Below, one piece after another: positions 1-8,853 of a stretch of DNA of 39,994 nucleotides (positions within the stretch are counted from its first letter, which is position 1; each line of letters opens with the position of its first letter). Below the pieces are notes generated by a model. It saw only the letters and a program-made list of their open reading frames with translations, ran no database searches and was not told where the DNA came from. Made by a program: the position numbers and the translations under genes. This stretch comes from JAHEFT01 sp964443145 (lineage in GTDB: Bacteria > Pseudomonadota > Gammaproteobacteria > Xanthomonadales > SZUA-36), in assembly GCA_964443145.1 (NCBI GenBank), contig CAYUBS010000013.1, forward strand, positions 1 to 39,994, written 5' to 3'.

Positions 1-337
1 TGGGCTTACCCACATCCAGTGTTTCCAGCAAGGCCAGTTCATCGGCATGTTGTTCAATCAGTTCTGCCCAGCGGACCATCACCAGCTTGCGATCCATTGG
101 TGCCATTGCCGACCACACACCGCTTTCAAAAGCAGCGCGTGCGCCGCTGACAGCGACTTCAGCATCCTCAATGCCGCACAGGGCGACATTTGCCAATTCG
201 CTGCCGTCGGCAGGGTTCATAGTGGCCCGGCTACGTCCGGACAAGGCATCCACAAAACGCCCGTTGATGAAGGCCCTGCCTTCGATATCCAGTTGGCCGG
301 CCAGTGCCTGCCAGTCGGTTACAGTCCTGTCGAGCAT
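1..337 (-). CDS. Aldehyde dehydrogenase, N-terminal part (PuuC-like), cut by window edge
   Basis: The first 112 codons of a leftward gene that runs off the window. The start ATG (335-337) has a good ribosome binding site, AGAGGTGA, just upstream. The translation has the N-terminal NAD-binding layout of aldehyde dehydrogenases: FINGRFVDALSG, then TMNPADGSELANVALCG, and at the cut end LALLETLDVGKP, which matches the conserved LETLD-GKP segment. The style fits the PuuC / gamma-glutamyl-aminobutyraldehyde dehydrogenase group, which oxidises the aldehyde made from putrescine. The polyamine genes at 7462-10601 support this, but they are 7 kb away. The catalytic Cys and Glu lie outside the window, so substrate cannot be judged. 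Confidence 0.85.
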   Translation of the reverse strand, partial: MLDRTVTDWQALAGQLDIEGRAFINGRFVDALSGRSRATMNPADGSELANVALCGIEDAEVAVSGARAAFESGVWSAMAPMDRKLVMVRWAELIEQHADELALLETLDVGKP

Positions 338-347
338 TGCTCACCTC

Positions 348-375
348 TTGCGTTGCGGCTTTAAAAGCGTATTAT
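348..375 (+). promoter_or_regulatory. Possible sigma-70 promoter for the TPR-sulfotransferase gene
   Basis: TTGCGT (348-353) and TATTAT (370-375) are separated by 16 bases and lie between the divergent aldehyde dehydrogenase start and the sulfotransferase start. Both boxes are imperfect; this is pattern matching only. Confidence 0.3.
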
Positions 376-422
376 CCGGGTCGCTAAGTATGGCCAGTCA
401 CATGGTGTTTTGGCAATTTCAA

Positions 423-2432
423 ATGTCATCAAATTCAATTAAAGAAGTCTACGACCACGCCGTTGCCACCCTGCGGGCAGGTGATGTTGATGAAGCGGAG
501 CTTATTTGCCGCCGAGCCTTACCGAAAATCGGGCGGGATCCCAACATCCTGTGTCTGCTTGGAGAGATTTGCCTGCAACAGCGCAAGCCCCAGGTAGCGC
601 GGACCCTGTATTGGGAGGTGCTGAGCCGTCATGCCGGTTATGCGCGGGCGCTGGAAGGCATGGGCCTGGCTCTGCTGGCAGGTAAAAATCCGGCGGACGC
701 CAGTGAATTCCTGGTAAAGGCCGTCGCAGCTGCACCCAAGCGGTCCAAAACTCGCATTGCGCTGGCTCGTGCCCTGGCCGAATCCGGTCATTACGCCGAG
801 TCGGAGGCATCGATCAAGGAGGCTTTTGAGCTGAACCCCCGCCAGGCGGCCCTGAACAATGCAGAAATTGCGTTGAGTGAAGGTCGTATGGACGAAGCAG
901 AAAAACTGTTGCGGGAAATTCTCGCCGAAGATCCCAATAATGTTAAGGCCTTGCGATTGCTGGCCAGCCTGGCCACCGAAGCCGGCCGCTTCAAACCGGC
1001 CCGGCAAATGCTGACCCGGGCAGTTGAATTGCGTCCGGCCTATATTCCCGGCTGGAACGAATTGGCCAGCCTGTCCATGAAACAGGACCGCTACGACGAA
1101 GCCCTGGATGCTGTGCAGCATGCACTGGATATTGATCCCCGTATGGTTCATTCCTGGGTGGTGCGTGGAAACATCCTGACCCGGGCGCAACGCAATGAAG
1201 AATCACTGGAAGCGTACGGACAAGCACTCGAGGTAAGCCCGCACAGTTCCGGTGCGCTTTCCGGAATGGGGCATGTGCTCAAGACCATCGGTCGGCAGGA
1301 TGAATCTATCGAAGCCTTTCGTAAATGCATCAAGGCACATCCGGCCTTCGGCGAAGCCTACTGGAGCCTGGCCAATCTCAAGACCTTTACCTTCAACGAT
1401 GAAGAAGTGCAGGTCATGCAGCAGATGGTTGAGGACACGAATCTCGCCGACGAACCGCGGGTCAATTTCTTCCTCTCACTGGGCAAGCATTACGAGAATG
1501 AGAAAGACTACGACCGGGCGTTCGAGCACTACCGTCGCGGCAATGATCTCAGGCGTGAGAATGAGATTTATGACCCGGTGCAAACCCAGGTGGTGCATGA
1601 CCGCATCATTGATGTGTTCAGCCGTGAGTTCCTCGATGAGAGGGCTGGATGGGGAGATCCTGATCCTTCGCCGATCCTGATTGTTGGCCTGCCGCGCTCC
1701 GGATCTACGCTGATCGAGCAGATTCTCGCCAGCCACAGCATGGTGGAAGGGACCATGGAATTACCCGATCTGTCACGGGTGATATCGGAGTTGAGCAAAC
1801 GCAGCCCCAGGGGTGTTGACTACCCCGAGGCGGCTGAGGCACTGGACCAGGACGCCGTCCGCGCTCTCGGCCAGACCTATCTGCAGTCAACGATGCGTTA
1901 CCGTACCGGCAAAGCCTACTTCATCGACAAGATGCCCAATAATTTTCCCAGCATTGGCTTTCTCCAGCTGATTCTGCCTAATGCAAAAGTAATCGACGCA
2001 CGCCGTCATCCGCTGGACAGTTGTCTGGGTAGTTACAAACAGCTGTTCTTCAAGGGACAGTCCTTCACCTACGAGCAGTTCGAACTCGGCCACTACTACC
2101 TGCAGTACCGGCGCATCATGGAACACTGGAGCGAAGTGCTGCCGGGTAAGGTGCTGGATGTGCACTACGAGCAGATGGTGGGCGACCAGGAAGCACAAAC
2201 ACGGCGTTTGCTGGAGCATTGCGGATTGCCCTGGGAAGACCAGTGCCTGAGGTTTTACGAAACAGAGCGTGCAATCAACACAGCCAGCTCGGAGCAGGTA
2301 CGCCAGCCGATCTATACCAAGGCGGTCAATTTTTGGCGTAATTACGAGCCGCACCTGGATGAGTTAATACAGATACTGGAGCCGTTACTGAAGACCTTGC
2401 CGAAGGAAGACCAGCCTGGTGCGTGGCACTGA
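423..2432 (+). CDS. TPR-repeat sulfotransferase family protein
   Basis: About 669 residues. Residues ~5-400 are consecutive tetratricopeptide repeats with the usual W/L-G-Y-A-F-A-P spacing (for example DPNNVKALRLLASLATEAGR). Residues ~415-660 are a Sulfotransfer_3-type domain: the PAPS 5'-phosphosulfate loop reads PILIVGLPRSGSTLIEQ at ~416, and ARRHPLDSCLGSYKQ at ~525 resembles the 3'-phosphate site. Such proteins move sulfate from PAPS to a carbohydrate, peptide or small molecule; the TPR arm may hold the acceptor. I chose ATG 423 because the TPRs begin right after it and the region upstream is antisense to the dehydrogenase; ATG 390 or 402 are alternatives, and none has a strong ribosome binding site. 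The stop overlaps the next gene by 14 bases, so the two are probably translated together. Confidence 0.85.
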   Translation: MSSNSIKEVYDHAVATLRAGDVDEAELICRRALPKIGRDPNILCLLGEICLQQRKPQVARTLYWEVLSRHAGYARALEGMGLALLAGKNPADASEFLVKAVAAAPKRSKTRIALARALAESGHYAESEASIKEAFELNPRQAALNNAEIALSEGRMDEAEKLLREILAEDPNNVKALRLLASLATEAGRFKPARQMLTRAVELRPAYIPGWNELASLSMKQDRYDEALDAVQHALDIDPRMVHSWVVRGNILTRAQRNEESLEAYGQALEVSPHSSGALSGMGHVLKTIGRQDESIEAFRKCIKAHPAFGEAYWSLANLKTFTFNDEEVQVMQQMVEDTNLADEPRVNFFLSLGKHYENEKDYDRAFEHYRRGNDLRRENEIYDPVQTQVVHDRIIDVFSREFLDERAGWGDPDPSPILIVGLPRSGSTLIEQILASHSMVEGTMELPDLSRVISELSKRSPRGVDYPEAAEALDQDAVRALGQTYLQSTMRYRTGKAYFIDKMPNNFPSIGFLQLILPNAKVIDARRHPLDSCLGSYKQLFFKGQSFTYEQFELGHYYLQYRRIMEHWSEVLPGKVLDVHYEQMVGDQEAQTRRLLEHCGLPWEDQCLRFYETERAINTASSEQVRQPIYTKAVNFWRNYEPHLDELIQILEPLLKTLPKEDQPGAWH

Positions 2433-3219
2433 TCCTGAAAAAAGCTGGCACCGTGCCGGTGAGCTTCCTCCAGGAACTGAGATTCCTGATTCGGGCGGCA
2501 GTGCAGTGTTGGTTCAGGATGAGCCGAAAATACGAATTGTTTTATCGCTGGAGCCCGACTCCCAAACGCGACAGATCACCAAGATTTACCGCACACCCCT
2601 GGCATTGACCTGGAGAGACCTGTTTCGTATTCCCCAGGCACAGCGTGAATTTGACAACCTGCAATTTGCATTCCAAAAAGGCTTGCCGGTTGCAGAGCCC
2701 CTTGCTTATGGAATTGGGCGCCGGCCTGGCCAAGACTGGTTCAGCCAGTTGACGATCAGCTTCCTGGAAGGCGATACGCTATGGGAGGTTCTGAATCAAC
2801 CCGGTATCACTGAAGATCAGACCACCGAATTGCTTCGCAAAGCGTGCAGGCTGATAGCCAGGATGCACCGCGCTGGCCTTGTTTGGGGCACCGTACACTT
2901 TGGCAACTTTATGGTGAATGAATCGGCTGAAAGCTTACTGACCGCGTTCGATCTGCCCTACGCGCTGTGCGCTGCAAAAGACATGCGCAATAGCCGTTTC
3001 GCACTTTATGATCTTTGGTCCATGGAGAGAAGCTGTCGTGCGATGCGCGGCCTGGATATTCGGTTGATCAATGAGTTGTATGCGGCTTATGCCGGGGAGG
3101 CCGGGGGCGACCCGGAGCATTGGCACGCCCGGGTTCGAGCGACAGAAGCGAAAAAGGGTTTCCTTTGGGACCGCATCTATATGCGAAGCGTGGGGTCGTT
3201 CCGCCTCAGGCCGTTTTAG
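2419..3219 (+). CDS. Lipopolysaccharide-kinase (WaaP/Kdo kinase)-like protein, probably degenerate
   Basis: 266 residues from a GTG start that overlaps the sulfotransferase 3' end; GGAAGA lies upstream at a workable distance. The fold looks like the small Kdo/WaaP kinases: TKIYRTPLALTWRDLF near residue 55 (Lys strand, with the RE-F segment after it), GLPVAEPLAYGIGRR, then RMHRAGLVWGTVHFGNFMV near residue 150. In active members the last segment reads H-x-D-L-x-x-x-N; here the Asp position is Thr (WGTVHFGN). AFDLPYA nearby could be the DFG-like segment. The missing catalytic Asp suggests a pseudokinase or a changed mechanism. The partner sulfotransferase suggests a role in modifying a surface glycan, which is inference. 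Its 3' end overlaps the convergent hydroxylase gene by 14 bases. Confidence 0.6.
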   Translation: MRGTDPEKSWHRAGELPPGTEIPDSGGSAVLVQDEPKIRIVLSLEPDSQTRQITKIYRTPLALTWRDLFRIPQAQREFDNLQFAFQKGLPVAEPLAYGIGRRPGQDWFSQLTISFLEGDTLWEVLNQPGITEDQTTELLRKACRLIARMHRAGLVWGTVHFGNFMVNESAESLLTAFDLPYALCAAKDMRNSRFALYDLWSMERSCRAMRGLDIRLINELYAAYAGEAGGDPEHWHARVRATEAKKGFLWDRIYMRSVGSFRLRPF

Positions 3220-3751
3220 GCGGCAGGTAGTCGAAAATAAACGTGATTCGGTCTTCTGTGCCGCTGTTCATCACGCTATGGTTTTTCTGGTTGTTGATCT
3301 CATAGGCGTTGCCGATCGTGAAGCGGTGCGGACGCCCGTTAATCATAAACCGCACGCCCGGGTTGGTCGTGATGGGGATGTGGATGCGATGGCTGTGGGT
3401 AAAGGTCTGGTGCGTATCGCGGTGGGGTGAAATTATTCCGCCAGCCTTCAGTTTCGCCGCCATTGCGCGGATTACGGTGCCCCCAGGTGGATAGAAGTTC
3501 TCGATGATGTGGTGCATCACTGGAACGGCTGAATCTTTCAAAGATTCCCAGGCGGATTCTTTGGTTACTTCCATTTCCGGCCAGCCATCGCAGAAAACCA
3601 TCACCAGGGATTCGGTTTGGGTATGAACTTCATACTCCTGCTGCCGGTATTGGTTCGCTTTCCAGGCTTGTTCGTCATGTGACAGAACGGCTTCGATCAG
3701 TGCTTCTGCATCCACCGGGCCGAGTTCCCGCAATGTACTTTCTATATCCAT
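3206..3751 (-). CDS. Aspartyl/asparaginyl beta-hydroxylase family protein
   Basis: 181 residues. The C-terminal two thirds match the Asp_Arg_Hydrox fold (PF05118), a 2-oxoglutarate/Fe(II) dioxygenase: SPHRDTHQTF gives the H110-x-D112 iron motif, NQKNHSVMNSG supplies the distal His158, and DRITFIFDYL carries Arg168 for 2-oxoglutarate. Bacterial members hydroxylate Asp or Asn side chains, often in peptides or lipids; the substrate here is unknown. The start has AGG about nine bases upstream. It is divergent from the TonB-dependent receptor gene (114 bases between starts) and convergent with the kinase-like gene. Confidence 0.85.
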   Translation of the reverse strand: MDIESTLRELGPVDAEALIEAVLSHDEQAWKANQYRQQEYEVHTQTESLVMVFCDGWPEMEVTKESAWESLKDSAVPVMHHIIENFYPPGGTVIRAMAAKLKAGGIISPHRDTHQTFTHSHRIHIPITTNPGVRFMINGRPHRFTIGNAYEINNQKNHSVMNSGTEDRITFIFDYLPPKTA

Positions 3752-3778
3752 GTTAACTACCTAATTTTGTTAGAACGT

Positions 3779-3807
3779 TTGAAATTTTACTGCTATCGCT
3801 TTATGAT
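3779..3807 (+). promoter_or_regulatory. Sigma-70 promoter for the TonB-dependent receptor
   Basis: TTGAAA (3779-3784), a 17-base spacer, and TATGAT (3802-3807), in an AT-rich divergent intergenic region 58 bases before the receptor ATG. Close to consensus at both boxes. I saw no clear Fur box here. Confidence 0.6.
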
Positions 3808-3865
3808 CGCTCAAATAATAAAAAAGTTGTACTTAATAATTCTTGAGACTCAGAGGGCACGATAA

Positions 3866-6322
3866 ATGACGCATACGCGTACGTTGACAGACGACCTCCA
3901 CACCCTACGACCCCATCCGCTTTCCCTTGCCATATCTGCCTTGATCGCCGCTCCGGCTGCGACAGCAATGGCCCAGGACCAGGCCGAAGACCGCGGCGAT
4001 TACATGCTGGAAGAAGTGACGGTCACGGCCCGGAAACGTTCGGAAAACCTGCAGTCTGTGCCTGAAAGCATACAGGCCATTTCAGCCCAGACCATTGAGC
4101 AGGCCGGTCTGCGCAGCATGAACGATTACGTTCGCTTCATTCCCAGCCTCAACATCGTGCAAGCGAATCCAGGTTCGGCAAAGGTGATTTTCCGGGGCAT
4201 TGCAGATGCCCAGAGCACCTTTATCGCCGAGCCTTCCGCGGCGGTTTACCTCGATGAGCAATCTCTCGTGCTCTCGGGCCAGCCCAATCCGCGCATGGTC
4301 GATATCGAACGGGTGGAAGCGCTTAGCGGTCCGCAGGGCACCCTGTACGGCGCAAGCTCGCAATCAGGTGTGTTGCGTATCGTTACCAACAAGCCTGACC
4401 CGACTGCGTTTGACGCCTATATCGATGCCGGCCTGAGTTCCACCAAGAGTGGTGACATGAGCTATGACGTCAGCGGCATGGTCAATATCCCGCTGAGTGA
4501 ATCCTGGGCGTTGCGCGTGGTAGGGTTCAGTGCGAAAGATGGCGGCTTTATTGATAACGTTCTTGGCACGACGCCGCGTTTCGGATTGTTTGAAAATGAT
4601 GACAAGCTAGAGAAGAACTTCAACGACGTCAAGTACACGGGTGGGCGGATCTCGGCACGCTGGTTTATCAATGACGACTGGACCATGACTGCTGGCATTG
4701 TCTATCAGAAGACAGACTCTGATGGCCGCAGCGAACACGATCCGGTTTACGCGGGCGATCTGAATGTCGTTCGTTTCAAACCAGACTTTGAATGGGATAA
4801 GCAGGACTGGACCCAGTACTCACTGACCTTTGAGGGTGACGTCGGGTTTGCTGATTTCGTCTCGGCAACCTCCTACTTCACGCGTGACTGGACATATACT
4901 CAGGATCAATCGACCGGTTATGCAGCCTATTTCAGCACGGGCTGCTATGCGGCTACTGTGACGTACAACCGTTATTGTTTCCAGCCGGCTTCGCTGCGTA
5001 ATACGTACTACCAGGGCGCTTACTACAACGACCCCATCGGCTATGTGAAAAACGTACAGAAAAACACAAAATTCTCTCAGGAATTCCGCCTGTTTCACCA
5101 GGGTGAAACCATCGACTGGGTTGCTGGATTCTTCTATGAGGATTCCAAGGAGGATTGGGATTTCATCACCCTTACGGATGGCTATGACAGTTCTCTTGCT
5201 ATGGAAAATTACCTGTTAGGCAACATGGGAGAACCGGTTCCAACAGAACTGCCTGACGATGCCTGGTGGCGGTCTGTCGATAGTACAGAGTGGAAACAAT
5301 GGGCCATTTTCGGCGAGATGACCTGGCACATTACCGACCGCTGGGACTTGACCGGCGGTATCCGTTGGTTCGACCGAAAAATGGACAAAATATATTACGT
5401 GGAGCTGCCACGTTATAACCTGAGTGCAGACGGCATTTCGTATCCTGAAAGCCGTGAAAATGATTGGGTGCCCAAGGTCAGCCTGGCGTTCCAGGCTACC
5501 GACAACAACATGTTTTACGCGTTATATTCAGAGGGGTTCAGGCCCGGTGGCACGAACCGTGGCCGCGGAATTCCGGTGTTCCCCGTGCAATACGATTCGG
5601 ATAAGCTCAAGAATTTTGAGATTGGCACAAAAAACACCCTGGCAAATGGCAGGGTGCGCTTGAATGCCACTTACTTCGACATGAAGTGGAATGACTACCA
5701 ACTCGAGGTGGTGGATCCCGGTAACAGGGATTGCGATGCAGATAACGCGTTTCCAGAACCCGCATGCGGCCAGCCCTGGCAGAAAGTTGTGGCGAATGTC
5801 GGTAATGCGCGTTCCAGGGGTGTCGAGTTCCAGATTGACTGGGCAGCGACCGCAAATCTTTCAGTGGGCGCAAATGCTACCTGGCTCAATGCTGAGCTGA
5901 CGGAAGATGTGGAAGTCAGCGTTCTGGTTCCCAAAGGCTCGCGCCTGCCGCTTTCACCCAAGTTCAAGGGCTCAATGTATGCCCAATATGACTGGGATGT
6001 GGACTGGTTTGGCGGAAGTAATGCCTGGGTTCGCCTGCAGTGGAGTTACAGCGGGAACATGCTGAACCAGGTCGAACCCCTGACCCTGGATGATGGGCCG
6101 TCTCCGCAGATTAAGCAACCGTCCTACAATATCGGTGACCTGCGGTTTGGACTGGATCGTGACAAGTGGAGCATGCAGCTGTATATCAATAACCTGACCG
6201 ATGAGCGTGCAACGTTGTTTGCCAACCCGTACGAGATGGATTATTACTGGGGTCGTTCACGAGTCACGGTAAACCGGCCGCGTGAGTTCGGTATTCGCTG
6301 GATCCAACGCTTCGGAAAATAG
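3866..6322 (+). CDS. TonB-dependent outer-membrane receptor
   Basis: 818 residues. A Sec signal peptide ends at about residue 36 (AATAMA before QDQ). The TonB-box/plug entry EEVTVTARKRSENLQSVP follows at ~50, the plug core includes VERVEALSGPQGTLYGASSQ, and the rest is a 22-strand barrel rich in aromatic ends, with FYALYSEGFRPGGTNRG as the typical late-barrel motif. It imports a bulky substrate using TonB energy. Two loop Cys pairs (near residues 370 and 620) may form disulfides. It ends RPREFGIRWIQRFGK, so the usual terminal Phe is not the last residue. An AGAGGG ribosome binding site, a strong promoter and a terminator make it a single-gene unit. The substrate is unknown; the neighbouring modifying enzymes hint at a modified peptide or glycan. 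Confidence 0.93.
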   Translation: MTHTRTLTDDLHTLRPHPLSLAISALIAAPAATAMAQDQAEDRGDYMLEEVTVTARKRSENLQSVPESIQAISAQTIEQAGLRSMNDYVRFIPSLNIVQANPGSAKVIFRGIADAQSTFIAEPSAAVYLDEQSLVLSGQPNPRMVDIERVEALSGPQGTLYGASSQSGVLRIVTNKPDPTAFDAYIDAGLSSTKSGDMSYDVSGMVNIPLSESWALRVVGFSAKDGGFIDNVLGTTPRFGLFENDDKLEKNFNDVKYTGGRISARWFINDDWTMTAGIVYQKTDSDGRSEHDPVYAGDLNVVRFKPDFEWDKQDWTQYSLTFEGDVGFADFVSATSYFTRDWTYTQDQSTGYAAYFSTGCYAATVTYNRYCFQPASLRNTYYQGAYYNDPIGYVKNVQKNTKFSQEFRLFHQGETIDWVAGFFYEDSKEDWDFITLTDGYDSSLAMENYLLGNMGEPVPTELPDDAWWRSVDSTEWKQWAIFGEMTWHITDRWDLTGGIRWFDRKMDKIYYVELPRYNLSADGISYPESRENDWVPKVSLAFQATDNNMFYALYSEGFRPGGTNRGRGIPVFPVQYDSDKLKNFEIGTKNTLANGRVRLNATYFDMKWNDYQLEVVDPGNRDCDADNAFPEPACGQPWQKVVANVGNARSRGVEFQIDWAATANLSVGANATWLNAELTEDVEVSVLVPKGSRLPLSPKFKGSMYAQYDWDVDWFGGSNAWVRLQWSYSGNMLNQVEPLTLDDGPSPQIKQPSYNIGDLRFGLDRDKWSMQLYINNLTDERATLFANPYEMDYYWGRSRVTVNRPREFGIRWIQRFGK

Positions 6323-6344
6323 ACTTTAAACAGTCTGAATGAAG

Positions 6345-6369
6345 AACGGGGCCAAATGGCCCCGTTTTT
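6345..6369 (+). terminator. Rho-independent terminator after the TonB-dependent receptor
   Basis: A perfect 9-bp stem (AACGGGGCC / GGCCCCGTT) with an AAAT loop, followed by T residues. It sits between two convergent genes, directly before the stop of the leftward propeller gene. Confidence 0.9.
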
Positions 6370-6371
6370 CG

Positions 6372-7331
6372 TTAAAAGGGCCATACCTCCAGACCGTGGA
6401 TGGCGTTGCGCACGTCCATGGAAAAATTCACCCGCGTGATGACCGATTCGCTTTCCATGTCATACAGGGTGACGGTGGAAGGGGAGGAGCCTGCCGCGAT
6501 GAGGCGGTCGTTGACCACGCACAGGCCGCGCCCGAACCCCTGCCTGGCCAGTTGGCCATCCGCCAGTTCAGCGTGTTCGAGTTCCGATGGGTTGTATGCG
6601 GGAACCGGGAACACAATTTCGCTGCCGTCACGAGCGACGTAGCGGACCACATCCGAGCCTGTGTCGTTGAATAACACGCCATCCCTGAACGGGCGTGCAT
6701 TGTGCATGCCCTGGGGCATTTCGACCGCCATAGTGACCGTGTTCTTGTCCCCGATGTGTAGTATTCCCCCCGTTCGCAAGCCACCGATGAAAATTCCGCG
6801 CTGGTCGGCGAAAACGTTGTTCAGATGCAGCAGGTTTTGCGCTTGTGGCCCATTGGCACCGCCGGGTCCGTTGATACCCTGCGGATCATAGGCCGTGCCG
6901 ACCGGGCCGTCCTCGCCTGCTGCCAGGTGGATCGCCCAGAAAAAGGCCTGCTTATCCAGGTCGAAAGTAAGAATGCTGTCGTGCCCGGTTGAAGTCAGGT
7001 ACAGGTGGTTATTGAGCTGAAAAATCTCGTGGCAGTGCTTCAGGTAGGTACTGCGAAACGAGCGCTTGATGTTAAATTCTGTGTCATAGACAAACAACTC
7101 ATCACTTGCGGCGATGTAGATTTCGCCCTTATAAAATGCGATGCCACGCAGTCCGCGGTCCCAGCCGCGGCCCTGAAAGTCAATTTCCGATGTATCCCAG
7201 TCTACGACCTGGTTAACCGACTGGGCGGCGAAGTCGACCAGGTAGATGCCACCATGGCTATCGCCCTGTTCTGCGCCGCGGACAACGGAGGTTGCGATCA
7301 GCGTGGGGAGTTCGATACTGTTGTTTGTCAT
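6372..7331 (-). CDS. Conserved hypothetical protein, probable beta-propeller
   Basis: 319 residues, no signal peptide. I do not recognise a named family. It consists of repeated short beta-strand blocks that look like propeller blades: GLRGIAFYKGEIYIAAS, HEIFQLNNHLYLTSTG, GIFIGGLRTGGILHIG, GRGLCVVNDRLIAAGSS. HCHEIFQLNNHLYLTSTGHD contains several His and Asp that could bind metal. A cytoplasmic lactonase-, NHL- or YncE-like propeller is plausible. It is divergent from the polyamine operon (130 bases between starts), so the two may share regulation. It could instead relate to the adjacent receptor. Confidence 0.7.
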   Translation of the reverse strand: MTNNSIELPTLIATSVVRGAEQGDSHGGIYLVDFAAQSVNQVVDWDTSEIDFQGRGWDRGLRGIAFYKGEIYIAASDELFVYDTEFNIKRSFRSTYLKHCHEIFQLNNHLYLTSTGHDSILTFDLDKQAFFWAIHLAAGEDGPVGTAYDPQGINGPGGANGPQAQNLLHLNNVFADQRGIFIGGLRTGGILHIGDKNTVTMAVEMPQGMHNARPFRDGVLFNDTGSDVVRYVARDGSEIVFPVPAYNPSELEHAELADGQLARQGFGRGLCVVNDRLIAAGSSPSTVTLYDMESESVITRVNFSMDVRNAIHGLEVWPF

Positions 7332-7461
7332 AAAGGTTCATGCCGGGAAATGTTCGGCAGATAGTATATGCCATTGAGCATCCCCCATACCCGTGGCATT
7401 TTTCAATCAGTGCAGGTACAGTCTCCGGACGGCGAATTTTCTTGAATTATGGAGGTGGTCT

Positions 7462-8853
7462 GTGACCGATAATGTGATCAATAAAACGGTGGAGTGGAAG
7501 AGTAATGACCACAGCCACTACATGCACCCGTTCACTGACCACAAACAGCTGGCCGAGAAGGGCGGTTCCCGAATCATTACCCGCGCCGATGGCGTCTACA
7601 TTTACGATTCCGACGGCAACAAGATCCTGGATGGAATGGCCGGTCTGTGGTGTGTAAACCTGGGCTACAGCCGCAACGAACTGGTGGAGGCTGCGACCGA
7701 ACAGATGAAGCAGTTGCCTTACTACAACAGTTTCTTCCAGTGCACTCATCCGCCGGCGATTGAATTGTCAGAGCTGCTCAGCGAGCTCAGCCCCGGTAAC
7801 TTCAATCACGTGTTTTTCACCGGTTCCGGATCCGAGGCCAACGATACACAAATTCGGTTGATCAGGCGCTACTGGGACCTGCAGGGTCAGCCGGAAAGAA
7901 TGACGATTATCGCCCGTAAGAATGCCTACCATGGCAGCACACTGGGCGGTGCCAGCCTGGGCGGCATGTCGGCCATGCATGAGCAGATGATGCTGCCGGT
8001 ACCGGGTATTGTGCACATCGATCAGCCTTATCAATTCGAGCTGGGAGCCGACATGTCGGCCGAAGCATTTGGCCTGCAGCAGGCACGCCTGTTAGAAGAA
8101 AAGATCCTCGAGGTAGGTGTCGACAAAGTTGCGGCATTCATTGCAGAGCCGGTCCAGGGGGCTGGTGGTGTGATTATTCCGCCAGATAGTTACTGGCCCG
8201 AAATTCAACGGATTGTTGACGAATACGGCATCCTGCTGGTCGCGGACGAGGTAATAACCGCGTTCGGGCGGCTGGGCGAATGGTTCGGGTCCACCCGGTT
8301 TGGCATCAAGCCGGATCTGGTTTCGTTTGCCAAGGGTGTTTCTTCAGGGTATTTGCCGCTGGGTGGCGCCCTGGTAGGTGACAGGGTGGCCGAAGTGGTT
8401 ATTGCAAATGGCGGAGAGTTTGCCCACGGGTATACCTATTCCGGACACCCGGCCGCCTGTGCAGTGGGGCTGGCCAACCTGCGCATCATGCAGCAGGAGC
8501 ATATTGTTGAACGGGTCCGCGACCACGCGGCGCCCTATTTCAACCAGCGCTGGGCAGGGCTGGCGGATCATCCGCTGGTTGGTGAAGCCCGTAGCCTGGG
8601 TCTGGTCGGGGCGATAGAAATCGTCCGAAACAAAGAAACACGCGAACGTTTTGACAAAGACCTCGGGGCTGGCCCACGTTGCAAAGACTTTTGTGTAAAC
8701 AATGGCCTGGTGATGCGTGCGGTGGGCGACACCATGATTGTCTCACCGCCACTTGTCATCGAACACAGCCAGATTGATGAGTTGGTGGAAAAAGCCTGGA
8801 AGAGCCTTGATCTGACCGCGGCCTCGCTGGCTGCAGACGGCGGTGCAGCTTAA
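7462..8853 (+). CDS. spuC: Putrescine-pyruvate aminotransferase (class III)
   Basis: 463 residues from GTG 7462, chosen because GGAGG lies six bases upstream and the protein then starts just before the conserved core; extending to 7393 would add unrelated residues. Class III PLP aminotransferase features: MHPFTDHKQL, ILDGMAGLWCVNLGYSR, FTGSGSEANDTQIRLIRRYW, ARKNAYHGSTLGG, AEPVQGAGGVIIPPDSY, LLVADEVITAFGR, and the PLP lysine K291 in SFAKGVSSGYLPLGG. The overall sequence style is that of Pseudomonas SpuC, which moves the amino group of putrescine to pyruvate, giving 4-aminobutyraldehyde and alanine. Related enzymes use other omega-amines, so putrescine is the best but not the only candidate. 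Its stop overlaps the next ATG (TAATG). Confidence 0.9.
   Translation: MTDNVINKTVEWKSNDHSHYMHPFTDHKQLAEKGGSRIITRADGVYIYDSDGNKILDGMAGLWCVNLGYSRNELVEAATEQMKQLPYYNSFFQCTHPPAIELSELLSELSPGNFNHVFFTGSGSEANDTQIRLIRRYWDLQGQPERMTIIARKNAYHGSTLGGASLGGMSAMHEQMMLPVPGIVHIDQPYQFELGADMSAEAFGLQQARLLEEKILEVGVDKVAAFIAEPVQGAGGVIIPPDSYWPEIQRIVDEYGILLVADEVITAFGRLGEWFGSTRFGIKPDLVSFAKGVSSGYLPLGGALVGDRVAEVVIANGGEFAHGYTYSGHPAACAVGLANLRIMQQEHIVERVRDHAAPYFNQRWAGLADHPLVGEARSLGLVGAIEIVRNKETRERFDKDLGAGPRCKDFCVNNGLVMRAVGDTMIVSPPLVIEHSQIDELVEKAWKSLDLTAASLAADGGAA

Noticed and set aside
519..1190. 223-codon leftward ORF
   Set aside because: Antisense to the TPR region of the sulfotransferase gene.
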